From Acinetobacter lwoffii (GTDB lineage Bacteria; Pseudomonadota; Gammaproteobacteria; Pseudomonadales; Moraxellaceae), in NCBI RefSeq assembly GCF_019048525.1, contig NZ_CP077369.1, positions 868,001 to 932,000 on the forward strand: a stretch of DNA of 64,000 nt. The letters are read 5' to 3'. Positions 21,730 through 30,986 of the stretch are shown in pieces. The notes below the pieces were generated by a model, which saw nothing but the letters and a program-made list of their open reading frames with translations, was not told the DNA's origin and searched no databases. Both the position numbers and the translations under genes were made by a program. Numbering within the stretch: position 1 is the first letter of the stretch; every line of letters begins with the position of its first letter.

Positions 21730-22350
21730 TTATTTATCCGTGCGTGGAATCACGCCGTATAACATCATATGTACCGTATGCTGGATAATGCGTTGCTGCA
21801 TGCTGCGGTTACGCAAGGTTTTACCCGTGACCATTTCCATTTGGGTCGCAAAGTCTGCATAGTTCTGGGTAATCGCCCAAATATTCAGAATCAGTAACTC
21901 AGGATCAATATCTGCAGAAATCTTGCCTTGCTCCTGCCAGTTGGAAATCACTTTGGCTTTACGCTTGACCAGTTTTTTTAGCGGACCTTTTAAAATTTCC
22001 AGAATATGCGGTGCACCTTGAATCACCTCCAAAGCAAATAAACGGGATGCTTTAGGCTGGGTACGCGACACTTCAATTTTTTGCATCAAATAATTGGTGA
22101 TCGCTTCTTCAGGCTCAAGTTCAGCTTCAAGGGTTTGTAAAGGCGCCAACCATTTTTGTAGAACGGTGGTTAATACCTCGACATACAGGGCTTCTTTATT
22201 TTCATAATAATAGAAAATATTCGACTTATGCATTTCTGCAATTTGTGCGATTTCATCCAGACTTGCCCCATTAAAACCATATAGGGAAAATACGTCTAGT
22301 GCAGCATTTAGCAGCTGATTGCGTTTTTGAGTACTCTTTTTTTGTTCCAT
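21730..22350 (-). CDS. TetR-family regulator, RutR-like
   Basis: This 206-aa regulator has an N-terminal TetR helix-turn-helix (LLNAALDVFSLYGFNGASLDEIAQIAEMHKSNIFYYYENKEALY) and a C-terminal domain resembling RutR (YcdC): WLAPLQ, KIEVSRTQPKASRLFALEVIQGAP, ITQNYADFATQMEMVTGKTL, and an IPR-type end. RutR binds uracil/thymine in E. coli and controls pyrimidine use; the ligand here is unknown. The start is set at MEQKKSTQK (ATG 22350); the in-frame extension upstream has no family match. No rut genes are nearby. Confidence 0.88.
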   Translation of the reverse strand: MEQKKSTQKRNQLLNAALDVFSLYGFNGASLDEIAQIAEMHKSNIFYYYENKEALYVEVLTTVLQKWLAPLQTLEAELEPEEAITNYLMQKIEVSRTQPKASRLFALEVIQGAPHILEILKGPLKKLVKRKAKVISNWQEQGKISADIDPELLILNIWAITQNYADFATQMEMVTGKTLRNRSMQQRIIQHTVHMMLYGVIPRTDK

Positions 22351-22635
22351 TAGCAAATATAAAAAACAATGAAAAAGGGAATCCTCAATTGTACGGCAAA
22401 TCATCAGATTTGTGCACACAGTCACAGGCTAATTTTTTGAATAATGATGATTTATTCTCTAGATCAATATTTAAAACAGGCTAAATGCATCTACACCGGG
22501 AGAAAAATTCAAGTTTCTGAAAATACTTCATTTATTCATCTTTTTTCTTCATCAATGGAGGAGAAGAATAATGTTGAAATGAAAGTGATGAAAATGTCTT
22601 CTCATTGAGATAAAAGTATTTTTTATAAGAATAAG

Positions 22636-22661
22636 ACCCAAAACCATGTGCGATTTTGGGT
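22636..22661 (-). terminator. Hairpin after ssuB, possible terminator
   Basis: ACCCAAAA (22636-22643) pairs with TTTTGGGT (22654-22661). On the minus strand the T tract is poor (TCTTATTCTTAT). It is the only candidate end for the ssu operon. The remaining gap to the regulator gene (22351-22635) is AT-rich with no gene or clear site. Confidence 0.45.
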
Positions 22662-22673
22662 GGGAGTGGGTAT

Positions 22674-23480
22674 TCAGGTCGCTAAAACTGCCTGCAAGAC
22701 CTGCTGTTCCAGTTCTGCAAATGTCACACTTTTTTGCCGGGGACGTGGCAAATTGACTCTAAACTCTTTGGCAATATGGCCTTTGTCCAGCAAGATAATC
22801 CGGTCTGCCAGTTGCACGGCTTCACTGACATCATGCGTGACCAGAATGGCGGTAAAGCCTTGTTCGGTCCAGAGGTGCTCAATCAGGTTTTGCATTTCCA
22901 GACGTGTTAGGGCATCCAGAGCACCGAGCGGTTCGTCCAGCAGTAGAATACGCGGTTGATGCGACAATGCCCGCGCCAAGGCAGTACGTTGCCTTTGACC
23001 CCCGGAAAGTTGTGAAGGCCAGAGTCCAGCTTTTTCTTTGAGCCCGACCTTTTCCAGCATTTGCGAAGCTTTGGCATGCTGCTCCTTCGGTAAACCGAGT
23101 TGCACATTCTGTTCGATGCTGCGCCAGGGCAACAGGCGAGGGTCCTGAAACATCACCCGGATATCATCTGCAGTAATGCCTTCACGGATATGCCGGGCAG
23201 ACTTAAATTTGATTTCGCCGTAGCTTTGCTGTTCCAGATCGGCAATCAGGCGCAATAAGGTACTTTTACCACAACCGCTGCGACCAACAATTGCCAGAAA
23301 TTCACCCGGCTGGATATGCAGGTCCAGATCTTCCAGAACCTTGACCGAACCGTAAAACTTGTGCAGCTGTTCAATGATAATTTCGGCACCGATCACTGCA
23401 GCAGGATTGATCTCTGCCGCAGGTTGGTCCAGTGGCACAATCGGGTCATTGGCATGACGCCCTAAACTGAGATCAGTCAT
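22674..23480 (-). CDS. ssuB: Aliphatic sulfonate ABC transporter ATP-binding protein
   Basis: This 268-aa ABC ATPase powers sulfonate import. It shows Walker A (GRSGCGKS), Q loop ([11 protein letters not shown]), signature [15 protein letters not shown], Walker B ([12 protein letters not shown]) and the H-loop [10 protein letters not shown]. The Q-loop '[10 protein letters not shown]' is typical of the nitrate/sulfonate/taurine group. ATG 23480 has GAGGAG 6 bp upstream; GTG 23483 lies too close to it. It is the last gene of the ssu operon, 21 bp after ssuC. Confidence 0.94.
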   Translation of the reverse strand: MTDLSLGRHANDPIVPLDQPAAEINPAAVIGAEIIIEQLHKFYGSVKVLEDLDLHIQPGEFLAIVGRSGCGKSTLLRLIADLEQQSYGEIKFKSARHIREGITADDIRVMFQDPRLLPWRSIEQNVQLGLPKEQHAKASQMLEKVGLKEKAGLWPSQLSGGQRQRTALARALSHQPRILLLDEPLGALDALTRLEMQNLIEHLWTEQGFTAILVTHDVSEAVQLADRIILLDKGHIAKEFRVNLPRPRQKSVTFAELEQQVLQAVLAT

Positions 23481-23501
23481 CACATGCTCCTCATTTATTC
23501 T

Positions 23502-24317
23502 TTATTTTTGATAGCCGGCATGCCAGCGCAGCAGGAATCGCTCTAAGGCCACGGCCAGAACATCGGCCAGTTTGCCGAGCAGGGCATACAATAAAATACC
23601 TACCAGAACCACGTCAGTTTGCAAAAATTCACGTGCATTCATGGTCATATAACCGATGCCGGACTGGGCAGAAATCGTTTCCGCCACAATCAGCAGTACC
23701 CACACCAGACCGAGTGAAAAACGCAGACCGACCAGAATTGAAGGCATTGCCCCTGGCAGGATAATTTCTTTATAAAGCTGCCAGCGGGTCAGGCCATAGC
23801 TTTTTCCCATCTCGATTAGCTGGGGATCGACTGAACGAATCCCATGATAGGTATTGATATAGATTGGGAAGAACACACCAATCGCGACCAGAAACAGCTT
23901 GGCTGATTCATCAATCCCGAACCATAAGATGACTAGGGGAATGAGTGCCAGTGCAGGAATATTGCGGATCATTTGCAAGGTGGTATCCAGCAGGGTAGAG
24001 GCAGTTTTGGATGAACCATTCAGTAGACCCAAAACCAACCCTAGACCACCACCTACTAACAAACCACTTAAGGCACGACCAGCACTGACTTTGACATGCG
24101 TCCACAACTCACCGCTAATCAGCAAATTCCAGAACGCGATGACTACGGCACTCGGTGCAGGCAGAATCCGGCTTTCCAGCAGGCCTGTGCTAGAGGCAAT
24201 TTGCCAAACTGCAATCAAGAAAATTGGAACCAGCCAGGGCAGCAGATGCTGCCCCAGAATTGTTCCACGTGAAACCTGCTTTGGGGTCAGGGTTTCAACG
24301 GAAACGACTTTTGACAT
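23502..24317 (-). CDS. ssuC: Aliphatic sulfonate ABC transporter permease
   Basis: This 271-aa inner-membrane permease has about six helices. The BPD_transp_1 coupling segment (YHGIRSVDPQLIEMGKSYGLTRWQLYKEIILPGAMPSILVGLRFSLG) contacts the ATPase. Its ATG overlaps the ssuD stop by one base (TAATG), giving coupled translation. The order ssuA-D-C-B is that of E. coli. Confidence 0.94.
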   Translation of the reverse strand: MSKVVSVETLTPKQVSRGTILGQHLLPWLVPIFLIAVWQIASSTGLLESRILPAPSAVVIAFWNLLISGELWTHVKVSAGRALSGLLVGGGLGLVLGLLNGSSKTASTLLDTTLQMIRNIPALALIPLVILWFGIDESAKLFLVAIGVFFPIYINTYHGIRSVDPQLIEMGKSYGLTRWQLYKEIILPGAMPSILVGLRFSLGLVWVLLIVAETISAQSGIGYMTMNAREFLQTDVVLVGILLYALLGKLADVLAVALERFLLRWHAGYQK

Positions 24318-25492
24318 TAAGCAGACTCCTTAATTTTCTCAGCCTGCTTGTTCTCGTCCGGTGTGTAGTTGTTCGCCACGATTTCACCAAATGGACCGGT
24401 CAAGTTTGGTTGAGTGAGTTTTTGCTGGGTTTCCAGTGGAAGTAAAGGGAATACCAGTTCTGCAAAACGGATGGATTCTTCCAGATGTGGATAGCCTGAG
24501 AAAATAAAGGTGCTGATCCCCAGATCGGCATATTCCTGGATACGTGCAGCGACAGTTTCCGGATCGCCGACCAGTGCCGTACCTGCACCACCACGAACCA
24601 GACCCACACCTGCCCAGAGGTTTGGAGAAACTTCGAGTTTGCTGCGATCGCCATTGTGCAGTTCTGCCATACGGCGCTGACCGACCGAGTCCATGGATTT
24701 GAACTTGGCTTGGGCTGCAGCGATAGTGACATCATCCACATATTGAATCAGTTCTTCAGCCGCCGCCCAGGCCTGCTCATTGGTTTCGCGTACGATCACG
24801 TGTAAACGGATCCCGTAATTCAGTTCACGACCTTTAGCTGCAGCCTTGGCTTTTACCACTGCAATTTTTTCTTTGACTGCTGCCGGTGGCTCGCCCCAGG
24901 TCAAGTAAGTATCGACCTGATCCGTGGCCAGCTCAATGGCATCATCCGATGAGCCACCAAACCATAAAGGCGGATGCGGCTGCTGAATGGGTGGATACAG
25001 CAATTTTGCATCATCGACACTTAAGCGTTCGCCATGGAAACTAAAGCTTTCACCGGTATGTGAGCGTTTTAAAATTTCACGCCAGATGGTGGTGTATTCG
25101 GTCGCCGTTTTATAACGGGTTGTGTGATCTTCATAGACGCCATCACCTTTTAGCTCCTGCTCGTCACCGCCAGTCACCAGATTCAGCAGTACCCGGCCAT
25201 TAGACAAGCGGTCAAAGGTCGCGGCCATACGTGCAGCCAGTGCCGGCGTGGTCACGCCTGGACGCAATGCCACCAGGAATTTTAATTTTTTGGTCGCATC
25301 AATCAGGCTGGCTGCAGTTAACCATGGATCTTCACAAGAACGGCCAGTCGGAATCAGGACACCTTCATAACCAAGATTATCCACGGCAACGGCAATCTGC
25401 TTCATGTAGGCATGATCTACAACACGTGCGCCCTTGCTGGTGCCTAAGTAACGACTGTCGCCATGAGTGGGGATAAACCAGAAAATTTTCAT
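24317..25492 (-). CDS. ssuD: FMNH2-dependent alkanesulfonate monooxygenase
   Basis: SsuD uses reduced FMN and oxygen to release sulfite from alkanesulfonates. This 391-aa protein matches SsuD throughout: [17 protein letters not shown], the Cys in [30 protein letters not shown], the Arg/His pair in [11 protein letters not shown], and [20 protein letters not shown]. The usual FMN reductase partner SsuE is not in this operon; the FMN reductase at 15270-15812 is a possible but distant supplier. It lies between the binding-protein genes and ssuC. Confidence 0.96.
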   Translation of the reverse strand: MKIFWFIPTHGDSRYLGTSKGARVVDHAYMKQIAVAVDNLGYEGVLIPTGRSCEDPWLTAASLIDATKKLKFLVALRPGVTTPALAARMAATFDRLSNGRVLLNLVTGGDEQELKGDGVYEDHTTRYKTATEYTTIWREILKRSHTGESFSFHGERLSVDDAKLLYPPIQQPHPPLWFGGSSDDAIELATDQVDTYLTWGEPPAAVKEKIAVVKAKAAAKGRELNYGIRLHVIVRETNEQAWAAAEELIQYVDDVTIAAAQAKFKSMDSVGQRRMAELHNGDRSKLEVSPNLWAGVGLVRGGAGTALVGDPETVAARIQEYADLGISTFIFSGYPHLEESIRFAELVFPLLPLETQQKLTQPNLTGPFGEIVANNYTPDENKQAEKIKESA

Positions 25493-25528
25493 GTAATATT
25501 CCTTAAATTAAATGATCTTGTTTGCTCA

Positions 25529-26524
25529 TCAATGTGTGGCCGCTGGCGACCAGATCTGTTGCTGGACGCTGATGGTTTTGGGAATCAGTTGAACCTGCTG
25601 GAAGAGATCGGCAATATTCTGTTGAGCTTTGATCACTTCCGTCGTTAATGGTTGTACCGGCGAAGGTTTAAGACGACGCTCAAATGCAATCTTCGCTACA
25701 TCCGGTTTCAGACCGGTACTTTTCTGATAAATATCTAGAGCTACAGCCTGGTTTTTAAGAATCCACTGGTCAGATGCATTTAAAGCCTGGATAAACTTCC
25801 CGGGGCTATCCGGATGCTTCTGAATAAATTCGGGATTGCCGATATAAAAGGAGTAGGTTTGTGGAAAGTTACTAGATTCAATCAGCACCTTAACCTTGCT
25901 GTCGAACTCGGCTGCACCCAGGAAGGGATCCCAGATTGCCCAGGCATCAATGGCTTTTTTGTCAAAAGCAGCACGTGCATCCGCAGGGGGAAGCCAGACG
26001 GCTTGAATCTCTGACCAGCTTAATCCGGCTTTTTCCAGGGTTTTGGCCAGAAGTTCATGGGCACTTGAACCTTTCTGCACCGCGATCCGTTTTCCTTTCA
26101 ATTGTTGAATATTTTGAATGGCACTGTCTTTCGGCACGACCACGGCCAAAGAGTTTCCAGCCACTTTTTCAAAGGCCACGTAACTCAGGGCTTTATCTGC
26201 AGCCTGTGCAAAAATGGGTGGGGTATTCCCTACATAGCCATAATCCACTGCCCCGACTGCCAGTGCTTCCAGCATTTGTGGGCCTGCCGGAAACTCTTTC
26301 CATTCAATTTTGGCATTGGGAAATTGTTGTTCTAATAGCTTTTCATCGCGTGCCACCAGCAGATTCAAGGCTGATTTCTGAAAGCCAATCGCAATGGTTT
26401 TAACTTGTTGTGCTGACGTGGTTTCTGCGGCAGCCGTTTGCTGTGGTTCCTGTTTCTGGCAGCCAGTCAGACTAAAGCTCAATAGCGCTAAGCTGATATA
26501 AGAAACTGTTTTTATATGACTCAT
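25529..26524 (-). CDS. ssuA: Aliphatic sulfonate-binding lipoprotein (SsuA type)
   Basis: This 331-aa periplasmic binding protein delivers sulfonates to SsuBC. Residues 1-22 form a lipoprotein signal (SLTGCQKQ). The family core is present: KTIAIGFQKSALNLLVARDE, KEFPAGPQMLEALAVGAVDYGYVGNTPPIFAQAA, LKGKRIAVQKGSSAHELLAKTLEKAG, VWLPPADARAAFDKKAIDAWAIWDPF. Most SsuA proteins are free in the periplasm, so the lipid anchor is notable. It is 24 bp after a second, related binding-protein gene. Confidence 0.92.
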   Translation of the reverse strand: MSHIKTVSYISLALLSFSLTGCQKQEPQQTAAAETTSAQQVKTIAIGFQKSALNLLVARDEKLLEQQFPNAKIEWKEFPAGPQMLEALAVGAVDYGYVGNTPPIFAQAADKALSYVAFEKVAGNSLAVVVPKDSAIQNIQQLKGKRIAVQKGSSAHELLAKTLEKAGLSWSEIQAVWLPPADARAAFDKKAIDAWAIWDPFLGAAEFDSKVKVLIESSNFPQTYSFYIGNPEFIQKHPDSPGKFIQALNASDQWILKNQAVALDIYQKSTGLKPDVAKIAFERRLKPSPVQPLTTEVIKAQQNIADLFQQVQLIPKTISVQQQIWSPAATH

Positions 26525-26548
26525 CTTTATTCTCGAATTATTCTGCTG

Positions 26549-27505
26549 TTATTTAATAATTGCTGCATCAATATTCAGCTTTTGTGGAATCAGCTGCTGC
26601 GCATAAAATGCATCGGCGACTTGTTGCTGTTTTTGAATCACGTCAGTGCTGAGAGGTTTAACGCCAAAGCCCATGCGTGAAATAGAGGTTTTCAAGACAT
26701 CGACGGCCAGACCTGTCGGTTTTTGCAGGAGCTGAGCGGCAGCGTCCTGATTTTTTGCCACCCAGTCCGTGGTCAGATTCAGTTCGTTGACCACCGCCTG
26801 TACCACCTGAGGATGGCTTTCTGCGAACTTGCGATCTGCCAGATAGAACTGATGATTGCTCACCACATTTTCACCGCTGGCAATGACACGCGCACCAATT
26901 TGATGTTCAGCAGCTGCAAAGAACGGATCCCAGATCACCCAAGCATCGACTGCACCACGTTCAAATGCAGCACGTGCATCGGAAGGTGGTAAATAGATCA
27001 CTTCGATATCATCAAGGCCAAGCTGGTTGGCTTCCAGAACTTTTAATAGTAAGTAATGCACGTTTGAACCTTTGTTCAGGGCTACCCGTTTGCCTTTCAG
27101 ATCTTGAATAGACTGAATCGGCGAATCTTTCGGTACAATTAAGGCTTCTGCCTTAGGCGCTTGCGGCTGATTGGCCACATAGACCAGATTTGAGTTGGCC
27201 GCCTGGGCAAAAATTGGCGGTGCTTCACCGGCTTCACCAAAAGAGACGCTGCCAACATTCAGGCCCTCAAGCAATTGCGGGCCAGCCGGAAATTCTACCC
27301 ATTTCACATTGATCCCTTGCTGTTTTAGGGTGGTTTCCAGCGTGCCACGTTCTTTTAAAATTGGTAATACGCCGTATTTTTGGAAACCGATATTCACGGT
27401 GATGGTCTCTTCTTTTTTCGAGCAGCCTGAAAGCATCATGACACCCGCCATCGCAGTACCAAGTACTGCAGTCTTTGTTAAAAACTGAACATGAGATTGG
27501 CGCAT
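26549..27505 (-). CDS. Second sulfonate-type substrate-binding lipoprotein
   Basis: The first gene of the operon encodes a 318-aa paralogue of the following SsuA: VNIGFQKYGVLPILKERG, EFPAGPQLLEGLNVGSVSFGEAGEAPPIFAQAA, LKGKRVALNKGSNVHYLLLKVLE, YLPPSDARAAFERGAVDAWVIWDPFFAAAE. It too has a lipobox (MLSGCSKK). The two look like products of tandem duplication that may differ in ligand, for example different sulfonates or taurine. One transporter served by two binding proteins is the simplest reading. Confidence 0.92.
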   Translation of the reverse strand: MRQSHVQFLTKTAVLGTAMAGVMMLSGCSKKEETITVNIGFQKYGVLPILKERGTLETTLKQQGINVKWVEFPAGPQLLEGLNVGSVSFGEAGEAPPIFAQAANSNLVYVANQPQAPKAEALIVPKDSPIQSIQDLKGKRVALNKGSNVHYLLLKVLEANQLGLDDIEVIYLPPSDARAAFERGAVDAWVIWDPFFAAAEHQIGARVIASGENVVSNHQFYLADRKFAESHPQVVQAVVNELNLTTDWVAKNQDAAAQLLQKPTGLAVDVLKTSISRMGFGVKPLSTDVIQKQQQVADAFYAQQLIPQKLNIDAAIIK

Positions 27506-27826
27506 GAATCAAAACTCCCGAAAGTGAAAAGCTAGTGAATGAAAACTTAGACACACGCTAATCGTTTTTGTTTTTCTAAAAAAATAACTATTCAGGAATT
27601 TCTAATGAAGAAAAAAGATAAATGAAAAAGCGCAAAACTTATGCAGAAAAGTGATTTATATAAAAATGAAGATTTAATAATTAAATTAATCAAACTTATG
27701 AAATTTATAGTTATTTTTTTAAATCTGATCTGTTGATATGTTTAGCTAAAAACCAGTAATAGAATTTTAAAATTTAAATCGAGATTGCCAGATATCTTTA
27801 TCTAAAATTAAGCTAAAGCACTGAAA
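27506..27826 (-). promoter_or_regulatory. Upstream region of the ssu operon
   Basis: This AT-rich gap holds no gene. It must carry the operon promoter. AAACTTATG occurs twice (27635-27643, 27692-27700), 57 bp apart, and could be an activator site; the known ssu activators in E. coli are Cbl and CysB, but I cannot identify their sites here. Confidence 0.4.
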
Positions 27827-27854
27827 GAAAAAGCCACTTTAAAGTGACTTTTTG
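27827..27854 (-). terminator. argA terminator overlapping the stop codon
   Basis: On the minus strand GTCAC-TTTAAA-GTGGC with A and T runs forms a terminator hairpin. The argA stop (27839-27841) is in its loop, so the last codons of argA form part of the stem. Confidence 0.7.
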
Positions 27855-29182
27855 CAAACAATTGAATTACGTTGATAATTATAAAAAGCCTGACGGGCGT
27901 CCGGCAGATCATCGACTGAAGCCGGTTCAAAGCCCTGTTCCAGAAACCAGTGCGCGGTGCGGGTGGTTAGAATAAACAGCTGCTGAATCTGCATGCTTTT
28001 GGCTTTTTCTTCAAGATAATGCAGAATCTGGCTACCCCGATTAGACTTGCGATAACTTGGATGTACCGCAACACAGGCAATTTCTGCAGAACGCAACTCA
28101 TCACCAGTGGTCGGAATCGGATAGAGGGCGGCACAGGCCAGGATCATGCCGTCCCGTTCGATTACGGCAAACTGGTTGATTTCATTTTCCAGACGTTCAC
28201 GCGAACGATAGACCAGAATGCCTTCTTCTTCCAGTGGACGCAGCAAACCGATCAGACCCCCTACATCCTGAATATCGGCCATCCGCACTTCTTCATAATG
28301 TGCATCGGTGACCAGAGTGCCGGAACCATCGCGGGTGAACAGTTCTTCCAGCAGGGCACCATCATAGGCATAAGAAATCAGATGCACCCGATGTACGCCG
28401 TTCATTGAGGCTTCTTGTGCAGCTTTCAATTGTAGTCCTCTTTCCAGTGCATCTTGTTCTATCGGAATAAAATCATCCAGCTGTTGTGGGGTCACTTCAC
28501 GTTTGAGCTGGCCATTACTGTCCATCAGGCCATGCTGCTTACCGAGAAAAATTAGTTTATCTGCCTTGAGGCGAATCGCAGTTTTGGTCGCGACTTCTTC
28601 AGCCAGCAGATTAAAGACTTCTCCGGTAGTGGAATAACCGGTCGGGCCAAGCACCACAATATTATGATTGTCCAGATGGCGCTGAATCGCGTCAGTATCA
28701 ACTGCACGCACTTCACCGGTCAGCTGAAAATCGATACCGTCGCGGATGCCATACGGCTTGGCGGTGACAAAATTCCCTGAAACAGTATCAATCCGGGCGC
28801 CATACATCGGCGAGTTGGCCAGTCCCATAGACAGCAGTGCTTCGATTTGCAGACGGATCGAACCCACGGCATTCATCACACAGCTTAAAGATTCACGCGT
28901 AGTCACCCGGCGCTGCTGGTAAAAAGGCGTCGTAATCTGGCTTTGAGCCAGATTCTGGTTAATTTGCGGACGTGCACCATGTACCAGAATCAGCCGAATG
29001 CCCAAAGAATGTAATAAGGCAATATCGTGAATAATATGCTGAAAGTTATCATTTAAGACGGCTTCGCCATCAAACATGATTACAAAGGTTTTGTTGCGGT
29101 GCGCATTGATATAAGGCGCAGAATGGCGAAACCAGTGCACATATTGCAAGGTTGTGCTTTGTGACGTTTCTGCTGAAGTCAT
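27839..29182 (-). CDS. argA: N-acetylglutamate synthase
   Basis: This enzyme makes N-acetylglutamate from glutamate and acetyl-CoA, the first step of arginine synthesis. The 447-aa protein has an N-terminal amino-acid-kinase domain (about 30-290: LILVHGARPQIN, IVVLGPTGYSTTGEVFNL) and a C-terminal GNAT domain (about 300-447: EIACVAVHPSYRKSNRGSQILHYLEEKA). This two-domain form is the classical ArgA. It stands alone. The kinase domain usually carries the arginine feedback site. Confidence 0.96.
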   Translation of the reverse strand: MTSAETSQSTTLQYVHWFRHSAPYINAHRNKTFVIMFDGEAVLNDNFQHIIHDIALLHSLGIRLILVHGARPQINQNLAQSQITTPFYQQRRVTTRESLSCVMNAVGSIRLQIEALLSMGLANSPMYGARIDTVSGNFVTAKPYGIRDGIDFQLTGEVRAVDTDAIQRHLDNHNIVVLGPTGYSTTGEVFNLLAEEVATKTAIRLKADKLIFLGKQHGLMDSNGQLKREVTPQQLDDFIPIEQDALERGLQLKAAQEASMNGVHRVHLISYAYDGALLEELFTRDGSGTLVTDAHYEEVRMADIQDVGGLIGLLRPLEEEGILVYRSRERLENEINQFAVIERDGMILACAALYPIPTTGDELRSAEIACVAVHPSYRKSNRGSQILHYLEEKAKSMQIQQLFILTTRTAHWFLEQGFEPASVDDLPDARQAFYNYQRNSIVCKKSL

Positions 29183-29256
29183 GCTGTGCCCATTTCAATG
29201 ATTGAAGATCCAGCTTTGATTCTAATGAAAAAAAACGCAAGTGGAAGTGCAGATAT

Positions 29257-29286
29257 AAAAAAACACCTGAAGGGGACTTCAGGTGT
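29257..29286 (-). terminator. Terminator of the first RcnB-like gene
   Basis: ACACCTGAAG pairs with CTTCAGGTGT across four bases. On the minus strand it is followed by seven T. Confidence 0.88.
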
Positions 29287-29314
29287 CTGCAAGACGAGCA
29301 GTAATGGAGAAAGC

Positions 29315-29701
29315 TTAGTTAATGATTCGTACAATTTTGTTGGTACGCTCATTGACCAGAACGTAGTCATTGTTGACCTTGTACCATTGCTGGAAACGAC
29401 CGGTATTTGGTAAACGGCGTGCTTCGCGATCACTGACTTCAAAACGGTTGTTGTCATATTGACGTGGTAGAGTTTGGCCTACGCGCCAGTCACGGCTTGG
29501 GTTGACCATACGGTTGTTATGACGGCGGTCATCATTCCAGCGACGGTCGTCATTCCATTTCTTGCTATCTTTGGCATTCCAGTGTGGCGCCGGTTTATGC
29601 GGATTATGATCATAACGCGAGTCATGCTGTGGTGCTGCCATTGCAGAAGTAGCTAACAAAGCACTTATAGATAACGCGATTGTAGTTAAGACTTTTTTCA
29701 T
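29315..29701 (-). CDS. RcnB-family periplasmic protein (copy 1)
   Basis: This 128-aa secreted protein has a signal peptide (MKKVLTTIALSISALLATSAMAAP), a low-complexity middle rich in Asp, Arg, His, Asn and Trp (WNDDRRWNDDRRHNN), and a C-terminal RcnB domain: GQTLPRQYDN, QQWYKVNNDYVLVNERTNKIVRII. RcnB in E. coli modulates nickel/cobalt efflux; no metal pump is near here, so the role is unknown. The start at ATG 29701 gives a clean signal peptide. It lies 243 bp downstream of a paralogue on the same strand, each with its own terminator. Confidence 0.85.
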   Translation of the reverse strand: MKKVLTTIALSISALLATSAMAAPQHDSRYDHNPHKPAPHWNAKDSKKWNDDRRWNDDRRHNNRMVNPSRDWRVGQTLPRQYDNNRFEVSDREARRLPNTGRFQQWYKVNNDYVLVNERTNKIVRIIN

Positions 29702-29883
29702 GGCTCTCACCTTAAAATGTATATCTAATTTCGATGAGACTAAATTAGCGAACAAGTACATAGAAAGCGTGAGGGCTATTTAGTTAAATTGTTAAATTCA
29801 TGAAGAAATTTAGTAGATGAATTACGTAGTCTCAAAACTGGAAAAGCAGCGAGATTTGCGAATAAAAAATTTTCAGCCAGTGA

Positions 29884-29910
29884 AATAAAAAAGCCCAAAC
29901 ATCGTTGGGC
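29884..29910 (-). terminator. Terminator of the second RcnB-like gene
   Basis: GCCCAA pairs with TTGGGC across ACATCG, followed by TTTTTT on the minus strand. Confidence 0.82.
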
Positions 29911-29944
29911 CTTAAAGAAGATTAAATTTGAATGCACTTATGAA

Positions 29945-30331
29945 CTAGTCACCCACGATCCGGATAATACTGTTGTTTTCAGAATCCACCAGAATATAGT
30001 CATTATTGACTTTGTACCATTGCTGCTTGCGGTCAGGTCGAGGCAGGCGATGGTCTTTATATTCAACTTTATAGCCATTGCCACGATAATGCTGCGGCAT
30101 CACATAACCCGGCTGCCAGCGTAACTGTTGCAGGCGTTTCACCCCGCGTTCTTCACGCATACGGCGGTTATCCTGCTGATCTTCCTCTCGGAACTCACGG
30201 GCTTTCTTCTTGTCATGACCATGACGTGAATCCATACGGGATTCATCATTGGAATGAGGGGCAGCGATGACGACATTGCTCAGCATGAATGTACTGCAAG
30301 AAATTGCCAGTGCCACCAAAACCTTTTTCAT
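29945..30331 (-). CDS. RcnB-family periplasmic protein (copy 2)
   Basis: This is a paralogue of the gene at 29315, also 128 aa. It has a signal peptide (MKKVLVALAISCSTFMLSNVVIAAP), a charged linker (SRHGHDKKKAREFREEDQQDNRRMREERG) and the RcnB end PGYVMPQHYRGNGYKVEYKDH...QQWYKVNNDYILVDSENNSIIRI. The ends are alike but the linkers differ in composition: copy 1 is Asn/Trp-rich, this one Glu/Lys-rich. A tandem duplication is likely. Metal binding by the His/Asp-rich part is a guess. Confidence 0.85.
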   Translation of the reverse strand: MKKVLVALAISCSTFMLSNVVIAAPHSNDESRMDSRHGHDKKKAREFREEDQQDNRRMREERGVKRLQQLRWQPGYVMPQHYRGNGYKVEYKDHRLPRPDRKQQWYKVNNDYILVDSENNSIIRIVGD

Positions 30332-30646
30332 GTTGAACCCTCATTAAATTGTTCATCTTCTACAGCACCTAATGTACGGAAAAATTGCAGAGAAACTGTG
30401 AAGAACAGGCACAATTTTTATAACAAATGCAGAGATATTATGATGATGTCATGTTTTTACATGACTATATGCGACGGCATCACTTCTATAAAGTAGCCTA
30501 CCGAGCTATGTCCTTATCTCATCAAAGCAAGGGCCAATATGCAAGCGAAAATCGATGACTTAGCTCAAAAAAACAGCATTGAATCAGCAAGAAAAAAGTT
30601 CATGATTTACTGAAACGGCAAAGAATTTTGCCAGTTTAGTTCGAGA
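30332..30646. other. Intergenic region without a clear gene
   Basis: I see no gene in this AT-rich stretch. A 24-codon frame (30539-30613, MQAKIDDLAQKN...) is preceded by AGGG but is too short to claim. The promoter of the second RcnB-like gene should lie at its left end. Confidence 0.5.
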
Positions 30647-30802
30647 TTAATTCCATTGTTCTGCCAAACCTTGTAAGGACTGAATCGCGTCAGCCACGGA
30701 TTCAGCTTGTAGGGCGTCATCGAGTGCCACAATCAATGCTTCAGATAACTGCAACTGTTCAATCCGGTGAATTGTTTCAATTTTACGTTTTTGGTCAGCC
30801 AT
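30647..30802 (-). CDS. Small hypothetical protein, 51 aa
   Basis: The frame MADQKRKIETIHRIEQLQLSE... ends in LAEQWN. GGAG lies about 8 bp before the ATG at 30802. The product is a short, mostly helical, acidic protein with regular hydrophobic spacing (IHRIEQLQLSEALIVALDDAL). No family is recognised. The strong ribosome site and codon-like composition argue that it is real. It lies between hypothetical and RcnB-like genes on the same strand. Confidence 0.65.
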   Translation of the reverse strand: MADQKRKIETIHRIEQLQLSEALIVALDDALQAESVADAIQSLQGLAEQWN

Positions 30803-30932
30803 GCTGCGCTCCTGATTTGATCTATCTGTGATTCAAGAAAGCATAGTCCAATCAGTTTAATTTGGAAAACCGTATAATTTTATATATTTAATATGTAAAT
30901 CCGATTTATTGTTATTTTTTGCAGGATTTTAA

Positions 30933-30963
30933 GAAAAAAAGGGCACTTTATCGAAAAGTGCCC
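30933..30963 (-). terminator. Terminator after the 30987 gene
   Basis: GGGCACTTT pairs with AAAGTGCCC around a short loop. On the minus strand a run of T follows. Confidence 0.88.
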
Positions 30964-30986
30964 AAGATTATTCAATGACCCGACTT

